Part shown: positions 20,953 to 29,497 of the stretch, piece by piece | Layout of the letters: each line of letters begins with the position of its first letter | How positions within the stretch are numbered: position 1 is the stretch's first letter | From: Aurantiacibacter suaedae | GTDB taxonomy: Bacteria > Pseudomonadota > Alphaproteobacteria > Sphingomonadales > Sphingomonadaceae | Direction: 5' to 3' | Length of the DNA: 64,000 bases | Assembly (NCBI RefSeq): GCF_005434915.1 | Contig: NZ_SKCG01000002.1 | Coordinates: forward strand, 60,852-124,851 | The notes under the pieces: generated by a model | Seen by the model: the letters and a program-made list of their open reading frames with translations, nothing else | Databases searched by the model: none | What the model was told of the DNA's origin: nothing | Translations under genes and position numbers: made by a program

Positions 20953-21507
20953 ATGCAAAAAGTGTTTATCGCCAGTGCCCTTGCGCTGGCGGTCATTTGC
21001 GCCACAGCGCATGCCCAAGAGCCCGCCCAAACTCCGGAGACCCGAATGACCGCCACCGCGCCGGCCGTTGCCGAAGACCACGAAGCCCTGCTCGCCAGCG
21101 ACGATCCCCAGCTCGCGGCAAACAAGCGGCTGGTTTACGACATGTACCGGATCGTGCTGCAGGGCGGCTATGCCGACCGCGCGGGCGATTTCATCCGCGA
21201 GGATTATGTCCAGCACAACCCCAATGCCGCACAGGGGCTGGCGGGGATCGAGGACTATATTCGCTCCACCCGGCCCGAGCGCCCCCTCGAAGACAAGATC
21301 GAGCTGCCGCTAATCAACCTCGTGGCCGAGGGTGACTATGTGATCACCTCCTTCGTGCGCCGCGAAGTCGATGCCGAGGGCCAGACCTATTACACCACCT
21401 GGTTCGACATGTTCCGCATCGAGGATGGCAAGATCGCCGAGCACTGGGACCCGATGACCCGCAACGATGCGAAGATCGATCCCAACTCGCAACGGCTGGA
21501 CGACTGA
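20953..21507 (+). CDS. Secreted SnoaL-like protein
   Basis: A 184-residue periplasmic SnoaL/NTF2-fold protein with a signal peptide (MQKVFIASALALAVICATAHAQ). Core motifs are YDMYRIVLQGGYADRAGDFI, DYVQHNPNAAQGLAGI, and WFDMFRIEDGKIAEHWD, typical of the SnoaL-like polyketide-cyclase family. The stop overlaps the start of the PQQ dehydrogenase (TGATG), so the two are translated together and probably act in the same compartment. A catalytic or accessory role on the dehydrogenase product is possible; its function is unknown. Confidence 0.85.
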   Translation: MQKVFIASALALAVICATAHAQEPAQTPETRMTATAPAVAEDHEALLASDDPQLAANKRLVYDMYRIVLQGGYADRAGDFIREDYVQHNPNAAQGLAGIEDYIRSTRPERPLEDKIELPLINLVAEGDYVITSFVRREVDAEGQTYYTTWFDMFRIEDGKIAEHWDPMTRNDAKIDPNSQRLDD

Positions 21508-23675
21508 TGCGGCTGGCCGGTCGGGCCGCGCTGGCGGGGGCCGTGATCGCCCTCGCCATGACGCAGGCCGCCGGGCAAACCGTGACGGGCTATACCCCCG
21601 TCACCGATGCCCAGATTCAGCAACCCGACCCGGCCGAATGGCTGAGCTGGCGGCGCACGCTCGACAGCTGGGGCTATTCCCCGCTGGGCGAGATCGACCG
21701 CAACAGCGTGAGCGGCTTGCGCCTGGTTTGGGCACGCCCGCTGCCGCCCGGTCATCAGGAGGGCACGGCCCTCATGCACGATGGCACGATCTTCTTCTCC
21801 GGCCCCGCCGACACCATCGAGGCAATCGACGCGCGCTCGGGCCAGATGATCTGGCAGTACAAACGCCAGCTGCCCGAGGACATTGGCGACTATCTGCCCG
21901 TCTACGACACCACCCGCAATGTGGCGCTTTATGGCAACCTCGTGATAGGCAATTCGGCTGACGACTATGTCTATGCCCTCGATGCCCGCACCGGCGAACT
22001 GGTGTGGGAAACCAAGGTGCTCGACTACCGCACAGGGGCGAAGCAATCGAGCGGCCCGATCATCGCCGAAGGTTTGGCGATAACGGGGAGAAGCTGCGAG
22101 CCGGAAGGCGGCCCGGCGGCCTGTGTTATCACCGCGCACGATGCCGAAACGGGCAAGCTCGTCTGGTCGACCCCGATCATCGCGCAAGGCGACGATCCGA
22201 ACGATGCAACATGGGGCGGCGTGCCCCTGGAAGACCGGCAGCAGGTCGGCGCGTGGATGCTGGCGAGCTACGATCCCGAGCTTGGCCTTATCTACATGGG
22301 CACCTCGGTCAGCGCACCCGCGCCCAAGATCTCGCTGGCGGGCAACGATTACAGCTACCTCTACCACAACTCGACGCTCGCGCTGGATGTGACAACCGGC
22401 GAAATCCGCTGGCATTATCAGCACCTCGTCGACCAGTGGGACATGGACCACACCTTCCCCCGGATGCTGGTCGATCAGCGGGCCATGCCCGACCCTGCCG
22501 AGGTGGCATGGATGGCACCCGATCTCGAACCGGGCCGCACCTACAAGACGCTGACAGGCGTTCCGGGCAAGACCGGCGTCGTCTACACTCTGGATCGGGA
22601 GAGCGGCAAATTCCTCTGGGCGAGACCGACCGTACGCCAGAACTTCGTCGAGAGCATCGACGGCGCTTCGGGCCGGGTCACGGTGAACCCGGCCTCGGTG
22701 CCGACGGAATATGGCCGCAGCTACGATATCTGCCCCGGCCCCACCGGCGGCGCAAACTATCCGGCAGGCTCCTATTCGCCGCTCACCACGAGCCTGTTCA
22801 TGCCGATGCAGGCTACCTGCGCGCAAATGATCGCGCTCGATCCGTCGCAGGGTGACGTGGGCACCTATGGCGTGAGCAACCGGATTGCGATCGCCCCCGA
22901 GGCCGAAGGGATGCTTGGCGTTCTCTATGCGCTAGACACGGTGACGGGACGCACCCGCTGGGTGCACCGCCAGCGCGCCGGGATGCAAAGCGTGATCGCC
23001 ACCGGGGGCGGCCTGGTGTTCGCGGGCGATGCGGGCGGATGGCTCAAAGCCTTCGATCAGGCGACGGGCGAAGTGCTGTGGCAGATGAATCTCGGCTCCA
23101 GCATCACCGGCTACCCCAGTACCTTCATGGTGGGCGGGCATCAGTATCTCGCCGTCTCAACCGGGCTGTGGCTATCCGATTCCTTTACCCCAGAACTGAC
23201 GCACGGCAGCCAGAACACATTGTTCGTATTTGCCCTGCCCGAGGCGGGGATTGGCGCGGAGGGGCCGGAGCGGGCCTTCGTAGCGGCGCGCGGGGCGGCC
23301 GGGTTCGAAAGCCCCGATCTTGCCAATGCGAACTTCGCCCGCAACACAAGCGAAGGGGTGTTCTCCGCCGCACAGGCTGAGGCTGGAAGGCAAGTCTATC
23401 AGCAGAGCTGTGCGGCTTGCCATGGCAGCAACCTTGCGGGCTCGGGCGGAGTGCCGCCAGTGGCGGGTGCCGCGTTCAAGGCCAAGTGGCAAGGGCGCAG
23501 CGTGGGTGACCTCTACACCTATACCAGCGAGATGATGCCGGTTGGCGCAGGCCATACCTTAGGCGCGGCGAACTATCTGGCGGTGACAGCCTATCTGCTG
23601 GAGGCCAATGGCTATCCGGCGGGTGCTCCGCTCGACACGGATGAGGGGCTGCTCAGGGCTATCGGGATCGACTAA
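21507..23675 (+). CDS. PQQ-dependent dehydrogenase with C-terminal cytochrome c domain
   Basis: A 722-residue quinohaemoprotein with a signal peptide (cleaved about AAGQ). The eight-bladed propeller carries tryptophan-docking repeats (AIDARSGQMIWQY, ALDARTGELVWET, AFDQATGEVLWQM). Two cysteines (SCEPEGGPAAC) occur where alcohol dehydrogenases of this class have a vicinal pair, so the disulfide ring is not of the usual type. The C-terminal haem motif is CAACH near residue 635. It oxidises an alcohol or aldehyde in the periplasm and passes electrons to the haem. The second PQQ enzyme at 26061 is not a close copy. The substrate is unknown. Confidence 0.88.
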   Translation: MRLAGRAALAGAVIALAMTQAAGQTVTGYTPVTDAQIQQPDPAEWLSWRRTLDSWGYSPLGEIDRNSVSGLRLVWARPLPPGHQEGTALMHDGTIFFSGPADTIEAIDARSGQMIWQYKRQLPEDIGDYLPVYDTTRNVALYGNLVIGNSADDYVYALDARTGELVWETKVLDYRTGAKQSSGPIIAEGLAITGRSCEPEGGPAACVITAHDAETGKLVWSTPIIAQGDDPNDATWGGVPLEDRQQVGAWMLASYDPELGLIYMGTSVSAPAPKISLAGNDYSYLYHNSTLALDVTTGEIRWHYQHLVDQWDMDHTFPRMLVDQRAMPDPAEVAWMAPDLEPGRTYKTLTGVPGKTGVVYTLDRESGKFLWARPTVRQNFVESIDGASGRVTVNPASVPTEYGRSYDICPGPTGGANYPAGSYSPLTTSLFMPMQATCAQMIALDPSQGDVGTYGVSNRIAIAPEAEGMLGVLYALDTVTGRTRWVHRQRAGMQSVIATGGGLVFAGDAGGWLKAFDQATGEVLWQMNLGSSITGYPSTFMVGGHQYLAVSTGLWLSDSFTPELTHGSQNTLFVFALPEAGIGAEGPERAFVAARGAAGFESPDLANANFARNTSEGVFSAAQAEAGRQVYQQSCAACHGSNLAGSGGVPPVAGAAFKAKWQGRSVGDLYTYTSEMMPVGAGHTLGAANYLAVTAYLLEANGYPAGAPLDTDEGLLRAIGID

Positions 23676-23676
23676 C

Positions 23677-23827
23677 CGTCGCCCCGGACTTGATCCTGGG
23701 ATGGGCTACTCTTGTGCAACGTCTGATGGATGCGATGGGGTTACGGCTCCCGCCGCCGTCCCCTGACCACATCGCGCCAGGTAGGCGGGCGGGGAAAAGC
23801 CCCGCCCCGGATCAAGTCCGGGCGACG
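23677..23827. repeat. Inverted-repeat element, family 1 (MITE-like)
   Basis: A 151-bp element bounded by CGTCGCCCCGGACTTGATCC and, inverted, GGATCAAGTCCGGGCGACG. It starts one base after the PQQ dehydrogenase stop. There is no coding capacity inside. The same ends occur at 17234-17318, so this is a dispersed, non-autonomous or REP-type repeat. Confidence 0.78.
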
Positions 23828-23870
23828 AAACGATTATTTCTCAAGGGATTAAGCGACCGAGGCAGTTCGC

Positions 23871-24017
23871 CTAGTCGATCATCTCCGCCACCAGTCGGCG
23901 CAAGTCGCGTGTGGTCAGCTTGGCGGAGCGGGTAAAAGGAATAACGGCCTGCGACAGATCGGCAGACAGGAAATCAAGGCGCGACCACTGGGCTGCGCGG
24001 GTATTCGTAATATGCAT
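23871..24017 (-). CDS. 48-residue protein downstream of infA
   Basis: A short gene for a 48-residue protein beginning MHITNTRAAQWSRLDFL and ending LRRLVAEMID. An AAGGA ribosome site sits 5 bases before the ATG, and the gene lies 50 bases after infA on the same strand, beyond a GGCGCC hairpin. The protein is helix-rich with no membrane segment or Cys. I recognise no family. The ribosome site and position support it; homologues would settle it. Confidence 0.5.
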   Translation of the reverse strand: MHITNTRAAQWSRLDFLSADLSQAVIPFTRSAKLTTRDLRRLVAEMID

Positions 24018-24067
24018 TAAAATCCTTGTGCGGGGCGGCGCCACTGCGGCGCCGGCCCGATTGCCGC

Positions 24068-24334
24068 CTACCTGCGGAATTGCCTGCCGCGCGGTCCGCC
24101 CGGGCCTTGCCCCGGCGTGCGTTCGCGGAAGGTGATGCGACCCTTGGTGAGGTCGTAGGGGGTCATTTCGACATGAACCCGGTCACCCGCCACCGTACGG
24201 ATACGATAGCGGCGCATCTTGCCTGCAGTGTAAGCAATCAAGCGATGATCATTGTCGAGGAGAACGCGGAACCTTCCATCGGGCAAAACCTCTTCGATTT
24301 CCCCTTCAACGGTGAGCAGTTCTTCCTTCGCCAA
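24068..24334 (-). CDS. infA: Translation initiation factor IF-1
   Basis: IF-1, 88 residues, the S1/OB-fold factor that binds the 30S A site. It reads [18 protein letters not shown], then [18 protein letters not shown] and [11 protein letters not shown], all conserved IF-1 sequence. Position 1 aligns with Met in other bacteria but the codon here is TTG at 24334, so a TTG start is required. The tail [16 protein letters not shown] extends about 16 residues beyond the usual IF-1 end, as in many alphaproteobacteria. A longer reading from 24484 is rejected. Confidence 0.93.
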   Translation of the reverse strand: MAKEELLTVEGEIEEVLPDGRFRVLLDNDHRLIAYTAGKMRRYRIRTVAGDRVHVEMTPYDLTKGRITFRERTPGQGPGGPRGRQFRR

Positions 24335-24583
24335 ATCGAGCCTCGCTTTCAAATTAATATGGGCCTGCAACGCGCCGTAAGAGCGCAAAAACAGGCGGTG
24401 ATGTGCAAAATGGAAATGATGGCGCGATAAAGGTTCGCAAGCCATTTCCGGCCACCCAATGTGAGACGGGCGACGTTTGTACATGGCCTATATAGAACAA
24501 GCGCCCGCATTTATCAATGCGAGCGCTTGAAATTATATTGTTCGGTCTAACGCGCCTTCCTGTGGGAAGGGCTTTTGGAGCGC

Positions 24584-26050
24584 TTAGATCGTGACGCTGG
24601 CGTCGGTGAGGATCGTCTTGGTTTCGAGGTAGCCCCACAGGCCCTCCTCGCCGCCCTCACGGCCGATGCCCGAGGATTTGAACCCGCCGAACGGCGCGGT
24701 CCACTCCATGCGCATGCCGTTCTGGCCCACCACGCCGGTGCGGACCTGCCGCGCGATGTCGTAAGCCGCCTGCGCGTCGTTGGTGAAGACCGAGCCGTTG
24801 AGGCCATATTCGCTGTCGTTGGCGATGCGGATCATGTCTTCCTCATCCTCTGCCGGGATCAGGCAGAGCACGGGGCCGAAGATTTCCTCCTGCGCGATGC
24901 GCGAGGAATTATCGACATTGGCGAACAGCGTCGGCTCGATGAAATAGCCCTTGTTCATATGCGAGGGGCGGTTGCCGCCGGTCACGAGGTCGGCGCTCTT
25001 CCTGCCTTCCTCGATATACATCTCGATCCGGTCGAGCTGACGCTTCATCGCCACCGGGCCGAGCTGGGTTTCCGGATCGTTCGGATCGCCGATTTTCACG
25101 CCCTTCATCACGCCCGCAATCGCTTCGGCCAGCTCGTCATGCCGCGCCTTGGGGACGATCGCGCGCGAAAGCATCGCGCAGACCTGCCCGCTCATCACGG
25201 TGATGGTGTTGCCGAGGATCTGCGCGGCGGCTTCTGTGGGGAAATCGTCGCGGATGATCGCTGCCGACTTGCCGCCCAGCTCGAAGGTGGCGCGGGTCAT
25301 GTTGGAACCCGCCACGCTGGCGATGTGCTTGCCCGCCGCGCTGGAGCCAGTGAAGGTGATCTTGTCGAGCTTGGTCGAGTGGACGAGGTGGTCCGCCGCC
25401 TCACGGTCGGACGGCACGAGGTTCACGGTACCGGCGGGCATCCCGCAGGCCTCGGCGCATTCGGCGATGATATAGGCCTCCAGCGGGGTTTCGGGCGAAG
25501 GCTTCATGATCACGGTGCAGCCCGCGATCAGCGAGTAAAACACCTTGTTGGCCATGATCGCAAACGGCCCGTTCCACGGTGCGATGGCGGCGACCACGCC
25601 CACCGGCTCGCGCACCATCACCACGGTATCGACCGCCTGCCCCTTGCGCTGGCTGGTCCATTCGAAGCTTTCGCCCAGCGCCGCAATCCCGCGCAGGCCA
25701 GCCACAGCACCGCCGTGCATCGGGCCTGCCGCCGTCGCGAGGCCTCCGATCTGCGCGGTCCAGGCCGTGGCCAGTTCGGGCACGCGCTTCTCAAGCTCGT
25801 CGCAGAACTGCATCAGTTTGGCCATGCGCTCCTTGGGCGAGAGGCGCGGCCACGGGCCGTTGTCGAAGGCCTCGCGGGCGGCATCGACCGCCTTGTCCAT
25901 ATCGGCGTTGCTGGCATGGGCGACGCGGCCCACGACCTCTTCGCTGAACGGATTGACCAGTTCGATCTCGGCGCCGCTGGTCGCAGCGACCCATTCGCCG
26001 CCGATAAAGAGCTTATCGGGATGTTTGATGGTTACGCCTTCGGGGGTCAT
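24584..26050 (-). CDS. Aldehyde dehydrogenase
   Basis: A 488-residue ALDH with Glu in TFELGGKSAAI, Cys in GQVCAMLSRAIVP, and cofactor sequences APWNGPFAIMANKV and FTGSSAAGKHIAS. It is the last gene of a same-strand series: NmrA-like reductase (29344), PQQ dehydrogenase (28247), this gene, with 10 bases between the dehydrogenase stop and this start. The periplasmic PQQ enzyme and this cytosolic enzyme could oxidise an alcohol stepwise to an acid. It is not the closest type to the ALDH at 17333; substrates are unassigned. Confidence 0.9.
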   Translation of the reverse strand: MTPEGVTIKHPDKLFIGGEWVAATSGAEIELVNPFSEEVVGRVAHASNADMDKAVDAAREAFDNGPWPRLSPKERMAKLMQFCDELEKRVPELATAWTAQIGGLATAAGPMHGGAVAGLRGIAALGESFEWTSQRKGQAVDTVVMVREPVGVVAAIAPWNGPFAIMANKVFYSLIAGCTVIMKPSPETPLEAYIIAECAEACGMPAGTVNLVPSDREAADHLVHSTKLDKITFTGSSAAGKHIASVAGSNMTRATFELGGKSAAIIRDDFPTEAAAQILGNTITVMSGQVCAMLSRAIVPKARHDELAEAIAGVMKGVKIGDPNDPETQLGPVAMKRQLDRIEMYIEEGRKSADLVTGGNRPSHMNKGYFIEPTLFANVDNSSRIAQEEIFGPVLCLIPAEDEEDMIRIANDSEYGLNGSVFTNDAQAAYDIARQVRTGVVGQNGMRMEWTAPFGGFKSSGIGREGGEEGLWGYLETKTILTDASVTI

Positions 26051-26060
26051 GAAAGTCTCC

Positions 26061-28247
26061 TCAGTAACTGGAAAGAATGGTCAGCGAGCGGCTGTCGAGC
26101 GGCTTGCCCTCAGCCTGCAATTGCAGTTCGCGCTTCCGCAGCTTGCCTTGCGTGTCGATAAGCCACGCGTGGATGGCCTTCACTTGGGAAGCGTCGAGGC
26201 GATCTGCAAACGAGGGCATGCCGTTCATCTTGAACAGGCCACCCAGCACCACCTGCTCGAACCCGGCGTGGACGTTGGGCGCAATGCGGCGAAGGTCGGG
26301 CAAAGGCGCGCGTGGCTGGTTCGAATGGCACATCGCGCAATTGGCACCGAACAGCCCCGCGCCCTCGGCGATCATCGCCGGGGTGGCATCGGGATACTGC
26401 GCAGGCGGCTCGGGGGCAGGTTCAAGCGGCGGCAGGTCCGCCGGTTGCGGGGTCGGCCCGCCGCCGATTTTGTAAACCAGCAGGCGGTTGGCATTGCCCT
26501 TGTGATAGGCTGCGGCATAGCCGGGCACAAAACCCCAGCCACCGCCGCCCCAGCCGGTCTGCACCGCGACATACTGCACCCCATCGACACGGTAGGTCAT
26601 CGGCGCGGCCATGATCGAGGAACCGGTATCGACGCTCCACAGCTCCTCGCCCGTCTCGCTATCCCGTGCGGTCAGCTTGCCGGTGACGCTGCCGTGGAAC
26701 ACCAGCCCGCTGGCCGTGGCAAGCACGCCCTGCCGGTCCTGCCAGCCCTCGCTCGACACCGCCCATTTGGTTGTGCCGGTGAGCGGGTCCATCGCGCGTA
26801 GCTCACTGCGATAGGGCTCCTCCTTCACCCATTGCCAGGCCTCGCTCGCCTCCACAGCCTCGCGGACAGGTGCGGGCAGCGTGGGCGAAGCGGCTTCGAG
26901 ATCGGGGGTGAAGATGATCGCCGCGTCGGCGTTCATGAAGTTCTTCTCGCGCTTCACCTTGGTCGGATCGCCGGTGAGGAACATCAGGTTGCCCATGTCG
27001 AGCACGTGGGCGAAATAGGTGTTCCGCGTGGGGTCGAAAGCCGCCGGATACCAGTTGCGCGCGCCCGGCGAGCCGGGGAACACCACCTTGGCTTCCTCAG
27101 TATAGTCGGCCAGGTCCATCCGGATATTGGGCTTGCCGGTCTCGAGGTTCCAGCCGTCGGCCCAATTGGTGCGCACGATGGCATTGGCGGCGAGCGGCTT
27201 GCCACTCTCGCGGTCGACCACGAAGAAGAAGCCGTTCTTAGGCGTGTGCAGGATCACCGGACGGCTTGCGCCGTTCACGTCCATCTGCGCCAGCACCATC
27301 GGCTGCGTGGCGGTAAGATCCCAGTTATCCTGCGGGGTTTCCTGAAAGTGCCACTTCATCGCGCCGGTCTTGCGGTCGACGGCGACAAGCGAGTTCAGGT
27401 AGAGGTTGTCGCCCCCGCCGGGCGAGCGGATCGCCTGCGGATAGGGGCCGCCGTTGCCGGTGCCAACGATGACCTGATCGAACTCGGGATCGTAGGTGAT
27501 GGCATCCCATGCGGTGCCGCCGCCGCCGATGTCCCAGCGGGTGTCCTTGCTCCAGGTCTCGACCGCTGCTTCCAGCTCGGGGCTTTCTTGCGGGCCTTCG
27601 GCGGGGTCGTGCGGGATGGTCCAGAAGCGCCATGCCTCTGCGCCATCGGAAATCTTGTAGGCGGTGACATAGCCGCGCGTGTCGTATTCGGCACCCGCAT
27701 TGCCGATCACCACGATATCGCCCGCCACTTCGGGCGCGCCGGTGATGGTGTAACCGCGATCCTTGTCGACGAAGGTATCGACGCTCCAGGCGACCGCGCC
27801 GGTCTCGGCGTCTAGCGCGTAAAGCATCCCGTCGAGCGCGGCGGTGATCACCTTGCCGTCGGCCACGGCAAGGCCGCGATTGGCCCAGTCGCAACAGGCG
27901 GAGCGGGCGATCTGCATGTCCATTTCGGGGGTGAAGGTCCACTTCTCGGCCCCCGTCACCGCATCGAGCGCATAGACCCGGCCGAGGTTCCCCGAGGCAT
28001 ACATGACCCCGTCGATCACGATGGGGGTCGATTCCTGCACCCGTTCGGTGCCGAGATCGTATTCCCACGCGAGGCCCAGTTCGCCGACGTTCTCCTGCGA
28101 GATGTCGCCGAGGCGCGAGAAGTGGCTCTCGGCCCAGTCGCCGCCGGGATTGTCCCAGTTGTCGCCTGCGCCATAGGTCGAGGTATCGACTTGCGGCGCG
28201 CTATCCGAACAAGCGGCAAGCGCGAAGGCTGCGGCAAACAGCGCAAT
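26061..28247 (-). CDS. PQQ-dependent alcohol dehydrogenase lipoprotein with cytochrome c domain
   Basis: A quinohaemoprotein alcohol dehydrogenase of about 728 residues. The propeller contains the vicinal disulfide Cys pair of PQQ alcohol dehydrogenases (SACCDWANRG) and tryptophan-docking repeats (ALDAVTGAEKWTF, ALDAETGAVAWSV). The C-terminal haem site is CAMCHSNQPRA. The N-terminus ALFAAAFALAAC is a lipobox, so the mature protein is probably lipid-anchored at Cys. There is no ATG in frame near it: a GC-rich repeat abuts the signal sequence. Possible starts are an ATT at 28247 (GGGAGGGGA upstream) or a GTG at 28343 inside the repeat. The 28247 start is provisional. Confidence 0.82.
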   Translation of the reverse strand: MALFAAAFALAACSDSAPQVDTSTYGAGDNWDNPGGDWAESHFSRLGDISQENVGELGLAWEYDLGTERVQESTPIVIDGVMYASGNLGRVYALDAVTGAEKWTFTPEMDMQIARSACCDWANRGLAVADGKVITAALDGMLYALDAETGAVAWSVDTFVDKDRGYTITGAPEVAGDIVVIGNAGAEYDTRGYVTAYKISDGAEAWRFWTIPHDPAEGPQESPELEAAVETWSKDTRWDIGGGGTAWDAITYDPEFDQVIVGTGNGGPYPQAIRSPGGGDNLYLNSLVAVDRKTGAMKWHFQETPQDNWDLTATQPMVLAQMDVNGASRPVILHTPKNGFFFVVDRESGKPLAANAIVRTNWADGWNLETGKPNIRMDLADYTEEAKVVFPGSPGARNWYPAAFDPTRNTYFAHVLDMGNLMFLTGDPTKVKREKNFMNADAAIIFTPDLEAASPTLPAPVREAVEASEAWQWVKEEPYRSELRAMDPLTGTTKWAVSSEGWQDRQGVLATASGLVFHGSVTGKLTARDSETGEELWSVDTGSSIMAAPMTYRVDGVQYVAVQTGWGGGGWGFVPGYAAAYHKGNANRLLVYKIGGGPTPQPADLPPLEPAPEPPAQYPDATPAMIAEGAGLFGANCAMCHSNQPRAPLPDLRRIAPNVHAGFEQVVLGGLFKMNGMPSFADRLDASQVKAIHAWLIDTQGKLRKRELQLQAEGKPLDSRSLTILSSY

Positions 28248-28250
28248 AAC

Positions 28251-28410
28251 ACTCCCCTCCCGTGTGCGGGGAGTCGCAGACGTGGCGCAGCCACAGCGGT
28301 TGGGGGTGGGCTTCGGACGCTGGATAAGCCGCTGGAGGCCCACCCCGCTGCGACTAGGCTTACTTGCGGTTCGCCAAGTCTCGCTGCCCCTCCCGCCAGC
28401 GGGAGGGGCG
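28251..28410. repeat. GC-rich repeat abutting a signal peptide
   Basis: A 160-bp element bounded by two short hairpins: CTCCCGTGTGCGGGGAG at one end and CCCCTCCCGCCAGCGGGAGG at the other, with CGGTTGGGGGTGGGC between. The layout is that of dispersed sphingomonad intergenic repeats. It fills the gap between the NmrA-like gene and the PQQ dehydrogenase and reaches the dehydrogenase signal sequence. Confidence 0.65.
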
Positions 28411-28435
28411 AATAGTGCCCTGAACCGATGGAGGA

Positions 28436-29344
28436 TCACTGCGGCCAAGCGCCCTTGTTCGCCTCCAGCACCGACTTGAGGCTTTGCGGTTTCCTGCCAG
28501 TGATCGTTTCGACCGCATCGGACACCACATCCATAAAGCCCTCCCGTATCGACTGGCCGAAGGTCACCATGCCCTCGCTCGCCCACGGAATCGGTCCATC
28601 AGGTTTGATGTCGGAGGCCTTGCGCGCCACGCCGAGCGAATCGAAATACTGGTACATGCCCTCGTCATCGACATCCTCGACCACGATGGGCTTGCCCGCC
28701 ATGTCCGAAATCATCGCGACCGCCCGATGGATCGTCATCGCTTCGGGGCCGGTCACGTCATAGGCCTTGTTCTCATGGCCATCCTGCGTGAGCACGCCCA
28801 CGGCCACGTTCACGCAGTCATCACGCGCGACCATCGCCACCTTGCCGTCGCCGCCGTTTTCGGGCTTGTGGCCCGAGGCCAGCGCCGGAATCGCCATGGC
28901 GGTGGCCACGGCATCGGCATAGAGGCTGTTGCGCAGGTGGGTGTAGGCAAGGCCCGATTCCTCGATCAGGCGCTCGGTCTCATAATGGTCGGTCTGCTCG
29001 ACGCCAGGGTGATCCTTGAGGCCGCCGCCGACAATCGAGGTGTAGACGACATGCTTCACGCCGTTGGCCTTGGCCGCGTCCACCGCATTGCGATGCTGTT
29101 CGACCCTTTCGCCAACGCGCAGGGTGGAAATCAGCAGCAGCTTTTCGCCGCCCTCCATCGCCTTGGTCAGGCCTTCCAGGTCGTCGAAATCGGCCGCGCG
29201 CACCTCGGCGCCGCGTTCAGCGAGGTCGGCCACTTTATCGGGTGAACGGGTGAGCGCGATAACCTCGCAGCCCATGTCCAGAAGTTTGCTGGCTGCCGCA
29301 TGGCCGAACCCACCCGACGCGCCCGAGACGATGATCTTGCCCAA
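28436..29344 (-). CDS. NmrA-like NAD(P)-binding reductase
   Basis: A 302-residue atypical short-chain dehydrogenase of the NmrA/QOR2 type. The dinucleotide loop is VSGASGGFGHAAASKL at residues 6-21. There is no canonical YxxxK triad, as usual for this group. Relatives are NAD(P)H-dependent quinone reductases, phenylcoumaran benzylic ether reductases or redox sensors. It heads the operon with the PQQ and aldehyde dehydrogenases. The operator-like palindrome at 29373 lies 28 bases before its start. A reductase acting on lignin-type linkages would fit, but this is inference. Confidence 0.82.
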   Translation of the reverse strand: MGKIIVSGASGGFGHAAASKLLDMGCEVIALTRSPDKVADLAERGAEVRAADFDDLEGLTKAMEGGEKLLLISTLRVGERVEQHRNAVDAAKANGVKHVVYTSIVGGGLKDHPGVEQTDHYETERLIEESGLAYTHLRNSLYADAVATAMAIPALASGHKPENGGDGKVAMVARDDCVNVAVGVLTQDGHENKAYDVTGPEAMTIHRAVAMISDMAGKPIVVEDVDDEGMYQYFDSLGVARKASDIKPDGPIPWASEGMVTFGQSIREGFMDVVSDAVETITGRKPQSLKSVLEANKGAWPQ

Positions 29345-29372
29345 TTGTCCTCTCCTTTGTTGGACACGATCA

Positions 29373-29384
29373 TAACGGATGTTA
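29373..29384. promoter_or_regulatory. Operator-like palindrome A (TAACGGATGTTA)
   Basis: One of four copies of TAACNNNNGTTA in the window. It lies in the divergent promoter between the NmrA-like reductase (28 bases before its start) and the feruloyl-esterase-family gene (114 bases before its start). A second dyad, TGTTG-GAG-CAACA at 29386-29398, is adjacent. Probably a MarR-type binding site. Confidence 0.6.
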
Positions 29385-29497
29385 GTGTTGGAGCAACAAG
29401 AGAACGCAGCCCGCGCAGTTTCGCCTTGGCTGATACAAATGACGACTTTTCCGGCGCAGCGCTTGCGCTAGGGTAGCCGACAAAACGGGAGGGAGTG

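Noticed and set aside
24575..26161. Plus-strand open frame of 528 codons over the second aldehyde dehydrogenase
   Set aside because: Antisense shadow; composition typical of reversed GC-rich coding sequence.
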